A DNA stretch of 64,000 nucleotides from Ornithodoros turicata (Eukaryota; Arthropoda; Arachnida; Ixodida; Argasidae). The translations under genes and the position numbers were made by a program. This document shows, in pieces, positions 53,464 to 61,758 of the stretch (within the stretch, counting starts at the first letter, position 1; the number at the start of each line of letters is the position of its first letter). The stretch lies in NCBI RefSeq assembly GCF_037126465.1, contig NW_026999346.1, forward strand, positions 1,926,565-1,990,564, in the 5' to 3' direction. The notes beneath the pieces were generated by a model. The model was not told the origin of the DNA. It saw only the letters and a program-made list of their open reading frames with translations, and searched no databases.

Positions 53464-54768
53464 GATGATGATGATGATTCAGGTTTTCTTGGCGCATAAG
53501 CAACGAAGGCCATAATGCGCCAAGACAATGATAAGGAAAGTACTAGTTAAAAGTATAGTGATTCAGCTAAGATAAAACTGTACAGTTAGAGAATAAAAGG
53601 ACAGAGCTAAAACTACAATGCGTTTAAAACACCAACGTCTTCAAAGAAACTAAACACCCGTTCAAATGGCAGAAGAGCCTCATCCCCTAGCAAAAGGGAT
53701 GGATGTAGAGGTGTGTGGTATGTGTAGAGCTCATGGAAATGGTGAAGTCGGTGTGTTTCATGTGTTTGACATGTAATAAGCATGTGGAGGACAGACTTCA
53801 TCTCGTCGCATCGAGTGCAATGTGGAGCCTCTTCATTGCAGAGGAGGTGACTGTGGGTCAAATGAGTGTGCCCAATTCTCAACCTGGCAGAAACAACTTC
53901 ATGAAGACGACTGTTAAAAATCTGTGTCGGTTTTACAATGGTGGGCTTAACCAGGTGAAGTTTGTTGGTGTATAGTGTATCCCAGTGCTGCTGCCATCTG
54001 CTATTTATGGCCCTCATAAGTGTAGGTCGGAGGTCTTGGGACGGTACATCAAAAGAATTCACCTCAGATGAAAGAGCAGCTGTAGCAGCCGCATCAGCGA
54101 GTTCATTCCCGGGTATACCCACATGACTGGGTACCCAGCAGAATGTTAAAGAGAGACCCTTTTTAATTACCTTACCAGCAAGGCACTGTGCCTTCTGTAC
54201 AAGGAGGTTTTTGGACGTCACTATGTTGCCTATTGCTTGAAAGGAGCTCAGAGAATCTGTGTAAATGACTGACGACTTGGTGTGACTTTCTAAGATATAG
54301 TTCAGTGCGAGGATTATTCCGTATACTTCGGCATTAAAAACTGAGAGCATGTGAGGTAGACGATATGACTGTGTGACTCCATCTGTTACCATTGCGCATG
54401 AGACTGAGGTGCGTGTTTTGGAACCGTCAGTGTAAAAAGCTCTGTGTTGTTCAAGACTTTCTTTAAGGGACTCGAACTCCTGCTGGAGCACAACATGTGG
54501 TGTGTTCTGTTTCTTAAACGTAGTCAGGGAACGATTAAAACATGGAGGAGATTGCCACGGCGGGACCCGAGGACTAGCCTCCACTATGGTGAAATCATTA
54601 TGTGGGAAACTGTAATCCTCACATCCCTGAAGAACACGCATGCTAAATGGGGGAACAATGCTGGGCTTATTAAGAAACAGCTGTTTGAAGCGCGTGCCTC
54701 CAATGCAGGTAATAACTGTGTTATTGGGATAACCTCTTACCCTCAAAGAGTACGAAACAGATAAGTAA
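53464..54768 (-). mobile_element. L12, 3' part: RNase H region
   Basis: ATC tail, stem-loop (TGGCGCA about 53490-53496, TGCGCCA about 53516-53522), 3' UTR and ORF2 C-terminus at 53613-54768. RNase H is intact here: FYTDGSKTRTSVSCA, FNAEVYGIILAL, IYTDSLSSFQAI, WVPSHVGIPGNELADAAA. CCHC: CTRCDEMKSVLHMLITC. Cut by L13 at 54768; the 12-bp duplication ACAGATAAGTAA (54757-54768, 60486-60497) links it to 60486. Confidence 0.92.
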
Positions 54769-54803
54769 TGATGATGATGATGATGATGATGATTGGAGTT
54801 TAA

Positions 54804-54836
54804 TGGCGCATTGACAACGAAGATCATAATGCGCCA
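54804..54836 (-). promoter_or_regulatory. L13 3'-terminal stem-loop
   Basis: A 7-bp perfect stem (TGGCGCA/TGCGCCA) with a 19-base loop, about 30 bases from the element 3' end. Conserved in L1, L2, L3, L5, L10, L11, L12 and L14, altered in L8, missing in L7. LINE reverse transcriptases can recognise such 3' stem-loops as template signals; that role is inferred. Confidence 0.8.
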
Positions 54837-54940
54837 CAAACTGAGGTATGATTGAGACAGTGGTGATGATATCGTTATTTAAGAGTAAACACGATGACTA
54901 ATAAAAGATGAGTGTATACGTGTAAAACATTACTCTGCGA

Positions 54941-57900
54941 CTATAAAAGGCTAATAACGCCAACGTCTCTCAGGAAATCAAAGACGCTTGTAAAAGGGAC
55001 GAGAGCCTCTTCACCAAGCAATAGGGCTGGGTGAAGAGGTAAGAAGTATTTATAAAATACCTTGAAGTGATGTTTGCGATGTATTTCATGATGTGTGCAT
55101 GTGATGAGTATGTGTACGACAGACAGGAGCTGACCACAGTGCGCACACTGAGGTGGCTCCTCTCCCCGAAGTAAGAAACCGTGTGTAAGGTAAGTATGGC
55201 CTATACGTAGCCTTGCTCGTAAAGTGCACAACAGGCGGTTTTCCAGCCGGTCTCCTGCATCCTGAATGTGAGGTTTAACCAAGTGGAGCTTATTATTTGT
55301 CTGTGTGTTCCAAAAGGCTTGCCACAATCTGTGCAGTGATTTCTTGAGTGCCGATCTCATGTCTTGCACGGACATCTCAAAAGGTGTGACGTCATTTTGG
55401 AGAGCAGCTGCAGCTGCTTGATCTGCCAACTCATTGCCTTTGATGCCTACGTGGCTCGGCACCCAGCATAGGATGAGGGAGTACCCCTTTGTTCTTATCA
55501 AACTGGCTAAAGATCTTGCTCGCTGCACAAGCAAGTTCTTTGTTGTGTGCTGACTACAAATTGCGTTAATGGAACTCAAGGAGTCTGTATATATAACACA
55601 AGACTTTATGGAATCTTGAAGGATGTAGTTGAGAGCCAAGATAATGGCGTAAACCTCAGCAGTAAAAATTGATGCAAATGTTTTTATACGATGAGACCTT
55701 GTGTGCGCTCCACAAATCATGGCACAAGTCACTCCTGCACTAGACTTGGAGCCATCTGTGTAAATCTCAGTATGGTTATCAAAGCTGTCTTTCAAGTGTG
55801 CAAACTCTTGTTGAAGTACTGATGACGCACTGTCTTGTTTCTTGTATTTTGCCAAAGAGATGTCAGACCTTGGAGGTGGTTCCCAGGGTGGGAGCTTTCT
55901 GCTACACTCTACAACTTGTAGGTCACAGGACGAGAAACTGTGGCAATCAAACTCTGGTGCAATTCGCAAAGAGAATGGAGGGACGACAGAGGGCTTGTTG
56001 ATGAACAGCTGTTTAAAGCGTGTGTGCTTGACGCAAGTCGAGGCTGGATTTTGGGGTTGACTATTTATTCTAAGTGCGTACGACGTACCGAGATAAGAAC
56101 GCCGTCTTTTCAAGGAGCATTCCTTGGATTCAACATATAGACTCTGTACTGGAGACGTTCGGAAGGCGCCAAGCACGAGCCTGAGCCCCTGGTGATGGAC
56201 AGGGTCCAGGGCTTTCAACACGGACTCGCGAGCAGAACCGTAGACAAAGGACCCATAATCCATTTTGGAACGAATACATGCAGTGTACACTTTGTGAAGT
56301 GTTTCCTGGTCTGCACCCCAAGATCTGTGAGAAATGATTTTTAAAATGTTTAGTGACTTGACACACTTTATCTTTAGGTTTTGGATATGAGCCTTGAAGG
56401 TCAGCTTCGAGTCGAAAGTAATGCCAAGAAATTTGGCTTCTGGTTGAACAAGGATATCTTGTCGGTTAAGCTGGAGCGTAGGTGGTGAAAGCAGTCCTCT
56501 AATCCTAGAGAAATGCACACAGACAGTTTTTTCAGCTGAAAATTGAAATCCATTTGATGAAGACCACTTGGCCATATTGTTGATGGCCACCTGCATCTGT
56601 CGTTCGCATATTGACAGGTTCGTGGAGCAACAAGATATTTGAATGTCATCCACGTACAAGGAGAAAGATATGGAGGGTGGGATGACATTGGTCACTGAGT
56701 TGATTTTCACAATAAATAAAACAACACTGAGAACGGATCCCTGCGGGACACCATTCTCCTGTACGAAGGGGCGGGATAGAGTGGCTCCCAGACGCACTCC
56801 AAAGGATCTGTGCTGGAGAAAGTTTGAAATGCATCTAAGGAGTCTGCCCTCCACGCCAAAAGAGTAAAGATCCTGCAGAATACCGTGTCGCCACGCGGTG
56901 TCATACGCTTTCTCTAAATCAAAGAAAACGGATAAGCAATGTTGTCTTCTGACGAAGGCTTCACGGATAGTGGTTTCTAGCCGAACAAGGTGATCCATAG
57001 TGGAGCACCCTGTTCGAAAACCACATTGAAATTCAGAAAGGCAATTATTTTCTTCCAGATGATGAACCAGCCGGTTATTGACCATTCGCTCAAACGTCTT
57101 CCCAATACAACTCGTAAGGGCGATAGGTCTGTAACTGGCTGGATTCGATGCTTCCTTTCTCGGCTTGAGAAGGGGAATGACAGTCGCAGTCTTCCATAAT
57201 AATGGTAACGTTCCCTCTGCCCAAACGCGGTTAAAGAAAAGGAGCAACAATTTTTTTGAGTCATCAGACAAGTGGCACAGCATAGAGTAGGTTACTCTGT
57301 CTGGGCCCGGGGCAGTGGCTTTAGCAGCGAAAAGAGATCGGTGAAGCTCCACCATCGTGAACGGCTGATTGTATACGTACTCATCACCACCACTCATGGG
57401 AATTTTTCGTTTCTCAGCGTTTGTTTTTATTCTGAGAAATTCGTGACTGTAGTGGGATGAATCAGAGACACGTTCAAAATGTTCTCCGAGCGCATCCGCC
57501 TGTTCTTGAAGGCTTCCGCACACTTGCCCGTTGACTTCTAAGAGAGGGATTGTATAACTGCGGTGTTCTCCTCTGATTTTGCGAAGTCTGTCCCACACCA
57601 CTTTGGATGGGGTACTGTGAGATAGGGAAGACACGAAGTTATGCCACGATGACCGCTTTGCTTGTTTCCGCGTCCATCTGGCCTTGGCTCTCGCCTTTTT
57701 AAACAAAAGAAGATTTTGTGATGTGGGGTACCTCCGAAATGTACCCCACGCACGATTTTGAAGTTTACGAGTTTCCTTGCACTCGCTGTTCCACCATGGC
57801 TTGGGTCGTTTCGGTAGACGACCGGAAGTCTGGGGAATGGATTGTGTTGCTGCATCGAGGATGACGTTGGTAACTACATTGTTGGCGTCTTCAATCGTCA

Positions 57901-58729
57901 TCCTCTCCACAGGGATTAACGACAGGTCACATCTTTTAGAGAATGTGTCCCAGTCGGCATGTTGGAGCTTCCATCTAGGGGGGCATGCTGTAAGACTATT
58001 GACTGCACACATATATTTGAGGACCACTGGAAAGTGATCACTCCCAAGTGGGTTTTCTTCCACGCTCCATTCTATATCTTGATATAGAGGTGGACTGCAC
58101 AGTGATATATCTAAGACCGAGAACGACTGATTTGAACAGTGGACGTACGTCGGTGCTCCTGTATTTAACAGACAGATGGAAGTTGATAACAACACCCTTT
58201 CCAACATTTTCCCTCGGCTGTCGGTTCTTGCGCTGCCCCAAAGCAGATTGTGGGCGTTAAAGTCGCCTAGGAGTATAAATGGAGTTGGAAGTTGGCTGAT
58301 TAAGTGTTCTATATCTCTCTGTGCAAAACTTCCTGATGGTGGCAAATAGACCGAGCAGATGGTGACAATTCTGTCCAGACACATCTGCACGGCTACGGCT
58401 TCCAAGTCTGTAACCAAGTGGACTTCTTTAGACGGAACAGTTCCTCGTGTGACTATAGCCACACCACCAGATGCGCGAGTGGCGTTGGTTCGATCTCTTC
58501 GAAATACATTGTGTCTACGAATTGGATTTGTTGTGTGTGTGTTTAAATATGTTTCTTGAAGGCAGAAACATGCTGCATTGTACTTGTCGAAGAGATCGTT
58601 AATGTCGTCTAAGTTAGACAGTAAACCACGGCAGTTCCACTGGAGGAAGTGGTTCATAACGGTCACACTAAAAAGGAGGAAAAGAAGGCGCAGCACTTGG
58701 TGACACCGACTATGAAAGACTTGTACCAT
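54941..58729 (-). CDS. L13 ORF2: endonuclease, reverse transcriptase, RNase H, CCHC (1262 aa)
   Basis: Single open frame. A hydrophobic N-terminal stretch (LRLLFLLFSVTV) precedes the endonuclease (residues about 25-245: QWNCRG, QETYL, GDFNAHNLLWGS, SDHFPV). RT spans about 475-780 (SYRPIALTSCIGKTFERM, FFDLEKAYDTAW, NGVPQGSVLS, YVDDIQIS at about 690). RNase H spans about 980-1110 (YTDGSKSSAG, FTAEVYAIIL, YTDSLSS, WVPSHVGIKGNELADQA), with all four acidic ligands. The CCHC is CAHCGQLLSVVHILITC at about 1196. The protein nicks target DNA, copies the element RNA and removes it. The ATG directly abuts the ORF1 stop and is in the same frame. Confidence 0.95.
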   Translation of the reverse strand: MVQVFHSRCHQVLRLLFLLFSVTVMNHFLQWNCRGLLSNLDDINDLFDKYNAACFCLQETYLNTHTTNPIRRHNVFRRDRTNATRASGGVAIVTRGTVPSKEVHLVTDLEAVAVQMCLDRIVTICSVYLPPSGSFAQRDIEHLISQLPTPFILLGDFNAHNLLWGSARTDSRGKMLERVLLSTSICLLNTGAPTYVHCSNQSFSVLDISLCSPPLYQDIEWSVEENPLGSDHFPVVLKYMCAVNSLTACPPRWKLQHADWDTFSKRCDLSLIPVERMTIEDANNVVTNVILDAATQSIPQTSGRLPKRPKPWWNSECKETRKLQNRAWGTFRRYPTSQNLLLFKKARAKARWTRKQAKRSSWHNFVSSLSHSTPSKVVWDRLRKIRGEHRSYTIPLLEVNGQVCGSLQEQADALGEHFERVSDSSHYSHEFLRIKTNAEKRKIPMSGGDEYVYNQPFTMVELHRSLFAAKATAPGPDRVTYSMLCHLSDDSKKLLLLFFNRVWAEGTLPLLWKTATVIPLLKPRKEASNPASYRPIALTSCIGKTFERMVNNRLVHHLEENNCLSEFQCGFRTGCSTMDHLVRLETTIREAFVRRQHCLSVFFDLEKAYDTAWRHGILQDLYSFGVEGRLLRCISNFLQHRSFGVRLGATLSRPFVQENGVPQGSVLSVVLFIVKINSVTNVIPPSISFSLYVDDIQISCCSTNLSICERQMQVAINNMAKWSSSNGFQFSAEKTVCVHFSRIRGLLSPPTLQLNRQDILVQPEAKFLGITFDSKLTFKAHIQNLKIKCVKSLNILKIISHRSWGADQETLHKVYTACIRSKMDYGSFVYGSARESVLKALDPVHHQGLRLVLGAFRTSPVQSLYVESKECSLKRRRSYLGTSYALRINSQPQNPASTCVKHTRFKQLFINKPSVVPPFSLRIAPEFDCHSFSSCDLQVVECSRKLPPWEPPPRSDISLAKYKKQDSASSVLQQEFAHLKDSFDNHTEIYTDGSKSSAGVTCAMICGAHTRSHRIKTFASIFTAEVYAIILALNYILQDSIKSCVIYTDSLSSINAICSQHTTKNLLVQRARSLASLIRTKGYSLILCWVPSHVGIKGNELADQAAAAALQNDVTPFEMSVQDMRSALKKSLHRLWQAFWNTQTNNKLHLVKPHIQDAGDRLENRLLCTLRARLRIGHTYLTHGFLLRGEEPPQCAHCGQLLSVVHILITCTHHEIHRKHHFKVFYKYFLPLHPALLLGEEALVPFTSVFDFLRDVGVISLL

Positions 58730-59983
58730 TTAGGGGGGTTGGACCCTTCGCGGGGGTTGTTTCTGTTGATCATTCCCTTTGAAACCCCTTCCTCGTCCCT
58801 TTTCTCGTTTTTCCTTCCCTTGTGAAGGAATGCTGGGAAGGCTCGACGATGACTTCTGCGACATGCAGTCGTCATCGTCGACCTCCATACTTTGGGTGCC
58901 TTTTTGGGAAGGGGCTTTTACGACCCCGTCCCAAACTGACGGTGTGCCATCGACCTTAGAGGAGGCCATGGCTGTTTCTTTGTGGCCAGTTGAACGGCTG
59001 GCCTCCGTCACGGCAGAAGACACCGGAGTGTCTCCAGCCTTCTCGGGTTGGGGAGTGTAGAGTGGAGACTCAGAACCCGAAAAACAGGTCTGTGTCTCCA
59101 CGGACTTCCTCGGTGGCGCCACTCCCCTACGCACCACGTCGGAAAAACTTCCTTTCTGTCTGAACTCGAGCTGTGCTCGTGCTGCTTTGTAGTTTAAGTT
59201 CTGTTCAGTTTTTATTTTCAATATTTCTTTTTCTTCTTTCCACCGTGGGCAGGACCGAGAATAGACCGGGTGCCCCCCATCACAGTTAGCACAGTGGAAG
59301 TCTTTTGTGCACGACTCAGGAGTATGTTCTTTGCCAGCACATCTGGGACACACCAACTGTCCTCGACAGACTTGGGAGCTGTGCCCAAAGCGCTGGCATT
59401 TGAAACAGCGACGAGGGTTTGGAATAAATGGTCTGACATGGCAATTGACATAACCGGCTTTAATAGTAGAAGGAAGTGTGTGCAGCTTAAATGACAGGAT
59501 GATATGCTTTGTCGGGATCTCTTTGCCATCTCTTCGCATAATTATACGTTTGGCAGAGACGACCCCTTGCTCTTTCAAGCCCTCTTCGATTTCAGTTTCG
59601 CTGCACTCGATTAACTCTTCTTCGGAAATGACTCCCTTAACGGTGTTCAGTGTTCGGTGTGTTGTAACTGAGACAGGTATCTCCCCGATGTTCTTTAGAG
59701 ATTGCAGTGCTATACTTTGTTCTTTGTTGTTGACCTCCACCTGAATGTCTCCTGAGCTGAGTTTCTTGGCCTGAAAGGACTTTCCTATTACGTTTTCAAG
59801 TGTCCTAGCAACAAGAAAAGGAGATGCTTTGGATAGTTGTTTAGCTTCGTCATCTGAGTGAAGTATCAGGAACTTGGCAAACCAAGGTTCCGGACGACTT
59901 AGATCGAGGAAATTCAACATTTGTTCTTCGGTGCGGCTCCTCTTCGGGCGCCGATCGGGTTTTTTTGGGTTGATTTTGTCCAT
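58730..59983 (-). CDS. L13 ORF1: Gag-like RNA-binding protein (417 aa)
   Basis: I chose ATG 59983 (MDKINPKKPDRRPKRSRTEE) since L1, L2, L3 and L11 have an ATG at the equivalent place; the open frame extends to 60037. A basic N-terminus is followed by a folded-looking block (KFLILHSDDEAKQL, THRTLNTVKGVISEEEL) and three knuckles: CFKCQRFGHSSQVC, CPRCAGKEHTPESC and CANCDGGHPVYSRSC. The C-terminus has SMEVDDDDCMSQKSSSSLPS and an RGRG tail. The stop TAA is directly followed by the ORF2 ATG. It probably packages element RNA. Confidence 0.93.
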   Translation of the reverse strand: MDKINPKKPDRRPKRSRTEEQMLNFLDLSRPEPWFAKFLILHSDDEAKQLSKASPFLVARTLENVIGKSFQAKKLSSGDIQVEVNNKEQSIALQSLKNIGEIPVSVTTHRTLNTVKGVISEEELIECSETEIEEGLKEQGVVSAKRIIMRRDGKEIPTKHIILSFKLHTLPSTIKAGYVNCHVRPFIPNPRRCFKCQRFGHSSQVCRGQLVCPRCAGKEHTPESCTKDFHCANCDGGHPVYSRSCPRWKEEKEILKIKTEQNLNYKAARAQLEFRQKGSFSDVVRRGVAPPRKSVETQTCFSGSESPLYTPQPEKAGDTPVSSAVTEASRSTGHKETAMASSKVDGTPSVWDGVVKAPSQKGTQSMEVDDDDCMSQKSSSSLPSIPSQGKEKREKGRGRGFKGNDQQKQPPRRVQPP

Positions 59984-60204
59984 AAGAAAACTAATGACAT
60001 TCGGTGCAGAAGTCCTGCCACCCACCACGGAGCCCAACCAAGGGACTGCATACCATGCAGTAACAGGTACCTCTGCATGATACCCAAGTGCAGCTTTCTG
60101 GAGAGTGAAAAGAACTGCCCAAGGTTGACCCTTGCCGCCAAAGAAGGTGGAAAAAGGAGGGGAGGAAGGAGGGGAGAAGATAAAGAGAAAGCAATGAAAA
60201 GTGA

Positions 60205-60485
60205 GATGGCGACTAGCTGAATAGTCCTGGCCGGGCCTTCCAGGACCACCCGTCTATGGGAAGCAGGGGCCAAAGCAGTGTGTTGTTTTCCCAGAGGGGC
60301 CCCGAAGGGTCCAAACCAACCTCCGAGTCCACTCAACTGCCAGGATCCCCCTTTCCCCAGACACGGGAAAGCCACACACAGCTATACGTGGGGGTCTCCC
60401 TCCTGCGGCGACCCAACCGTGAGTGCAGGAGGGGGCTGCTGCGGCTGCTGCCGGGCGATGGGGGCGCCAAGTTCCCGACGCCGGC
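60205..60485 (-). promoter_or_regulatory. L13 5' leader
   Basis: About 280 GC-rich bases with a 9-bp stem (CCCTCCTGC 60398-60406 with GCAGGAGGG 60425-60433, 18-base loop). It begins with GCCGGCGTCGGGAAC on the minus strand. It should hold the internal promoter of the element. The same sequence recurs at about 6940-7206, 15580-15860, 18830-19109, 32560-32850 and 41275-41552. Confidence 0.75.
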
Positions 60486-61758
60486 ACAGATAAGTAAAAC
60501 CTCCTTCTTCTTTCGAGTGACCATTCGTTGCTCTCAACATAGAGGCTTTCCACTGGCGACGTGCGGAAAGCACCAGTTATCAAACGCAGTCCCTGATGAT
60601 GTACTGGGTCTAAAATCTTCAGGACAGATTTCCGCGCAGACCCAAAAACAACACATCCATAGTCCATTCTAGACAGCACTGTGGACACATAGACCCTGTG
60701 CAGGGTGTCACGATCTGCTCCCCAAGATTTGTGGGACAGCACCTTCAATAGGTTAAGTGATTTAATGCATTTTGTTTTAAGGCTCTTGATGTGGGGTAAG
60801 AAAGTGAGCTTGCTATCAAAGATGACCCCAAGAAATTTGTGTTCACCACTAACAGCAAGGTCCTGTCCATTCAGCTTAAGAGTAGGTGAAGGGAACAGCC
60901 CTCTGACCCTCGAGAAGTGAATACATACGGTTTTGTCATGTGAGAACTTGAACCCATTCTCGAGGGACCATTTGGTAAGTTTATTTAAAGCTAGCTGCAC
61001 CTGTCGCTCACATGTTGCTAGATTCGTGGAAGAGAAGGAAATCTGAATGTCATCCACGTACAATGAATAAGACATGGAAGGTGGGATTATGCTAGCTACT
61101 GAATTGATTTTCACGAGAAACAGAGTGACGCTAAGGACAGATCCCTGCGGCACCCCGTTTTCTTTGATGAAAGGACGGGATAGTACCATTCCAAGCCGTA
61201 CTCGGAATATCCTGCTTTGAAGGAAGTTTGTTACACACCTAAGAAGGCGCCCCCTGATTCCGAAAGAGTATAGATCTTGTAGAATGCCATACCGCCAAGC
61301 GGTGTCATATGCCCTTTCAAGATAAAAAAATACTGACAGGCAGGGTTGTCTTCGGACGAACGCTTCACGAATCATTGTTTCCACTCGAACGAGGTGGTCT
61401 GTTGTGGAACGTCCAGCACGAAAACCACACTGTAGTTCAGATGATGATGATGATTGTAGTTTAATGGCGCATTGACAACAAAGACACTGTAGTTCAGAAA
61501 GGCATTTATTTTCCTCTAGGAAATGGACGAGTCGAGCATTGACCATACGCTCAAACGTTTTGCCAATGCAGCTCGTGAGAGCGATTGGTCGATAACTGGC
61601 CGGGCTTGAAGGTTCCTTTCCGGGTTTTAACAGAGGAATTAGAGTTGAAATTTTCAAGGCTGAAGGCAATGCACACTGGATCCAAACTTGAGTAAAACCT
61701 CTTTGGATGCCTCAGACAGATGACTCAGCATAGAATACATCACCCTGTCTAGGCCTGG
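60486..61758 (-). mobile_element. L12, 5' part: RT region, 5'-truncated by L14
   Basis: Continues L12 after L13. RT palm and fingers are seen: SYSLYVDDIQISFSS, NGVPQGSVLS, FFYLERAYDTAW, SYRPIALTSCIGKTFERM. Near-identical by eye to L11. Micro-insertion m7 splits it at 61441. A small deletion is visible near 61690 compared with L11. It ends where L14 begins; the endonuclease and ORF1 are not in the window. Confidence 0.9.
61441..61483 (-). mobile_element. Micro-insertion m7 (43 bp) of LINE 3' end in L12
   Basis: Flanked by ACACTGTAGTTCAG at 61427-61440 and 61484-61497. ATGATGATGATGATT tail, arm TGGCGCA and 13 loop bases; the second arm is absent. It is the shortest insertion of the seven. Confidence 0.9.

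Larger units (their letters stand above)
54769..60485 (-). mobile_element. L13: full-length LINE with both ORFs intact
   Basis: 5717 bp, flanked by ACAGATAAGTAA. It has an (ATG/ATC)8-like tail, stem-loop TGGCGCA 54804-54810 with TGCGCCA 54830-54836 (19-base loop), ORF2, ORF1 and a 5' leader. No frame breaks are seen. It is therefore the youngest and possibly active copy in the window, and the reference for the others. Confidence 0.95.
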
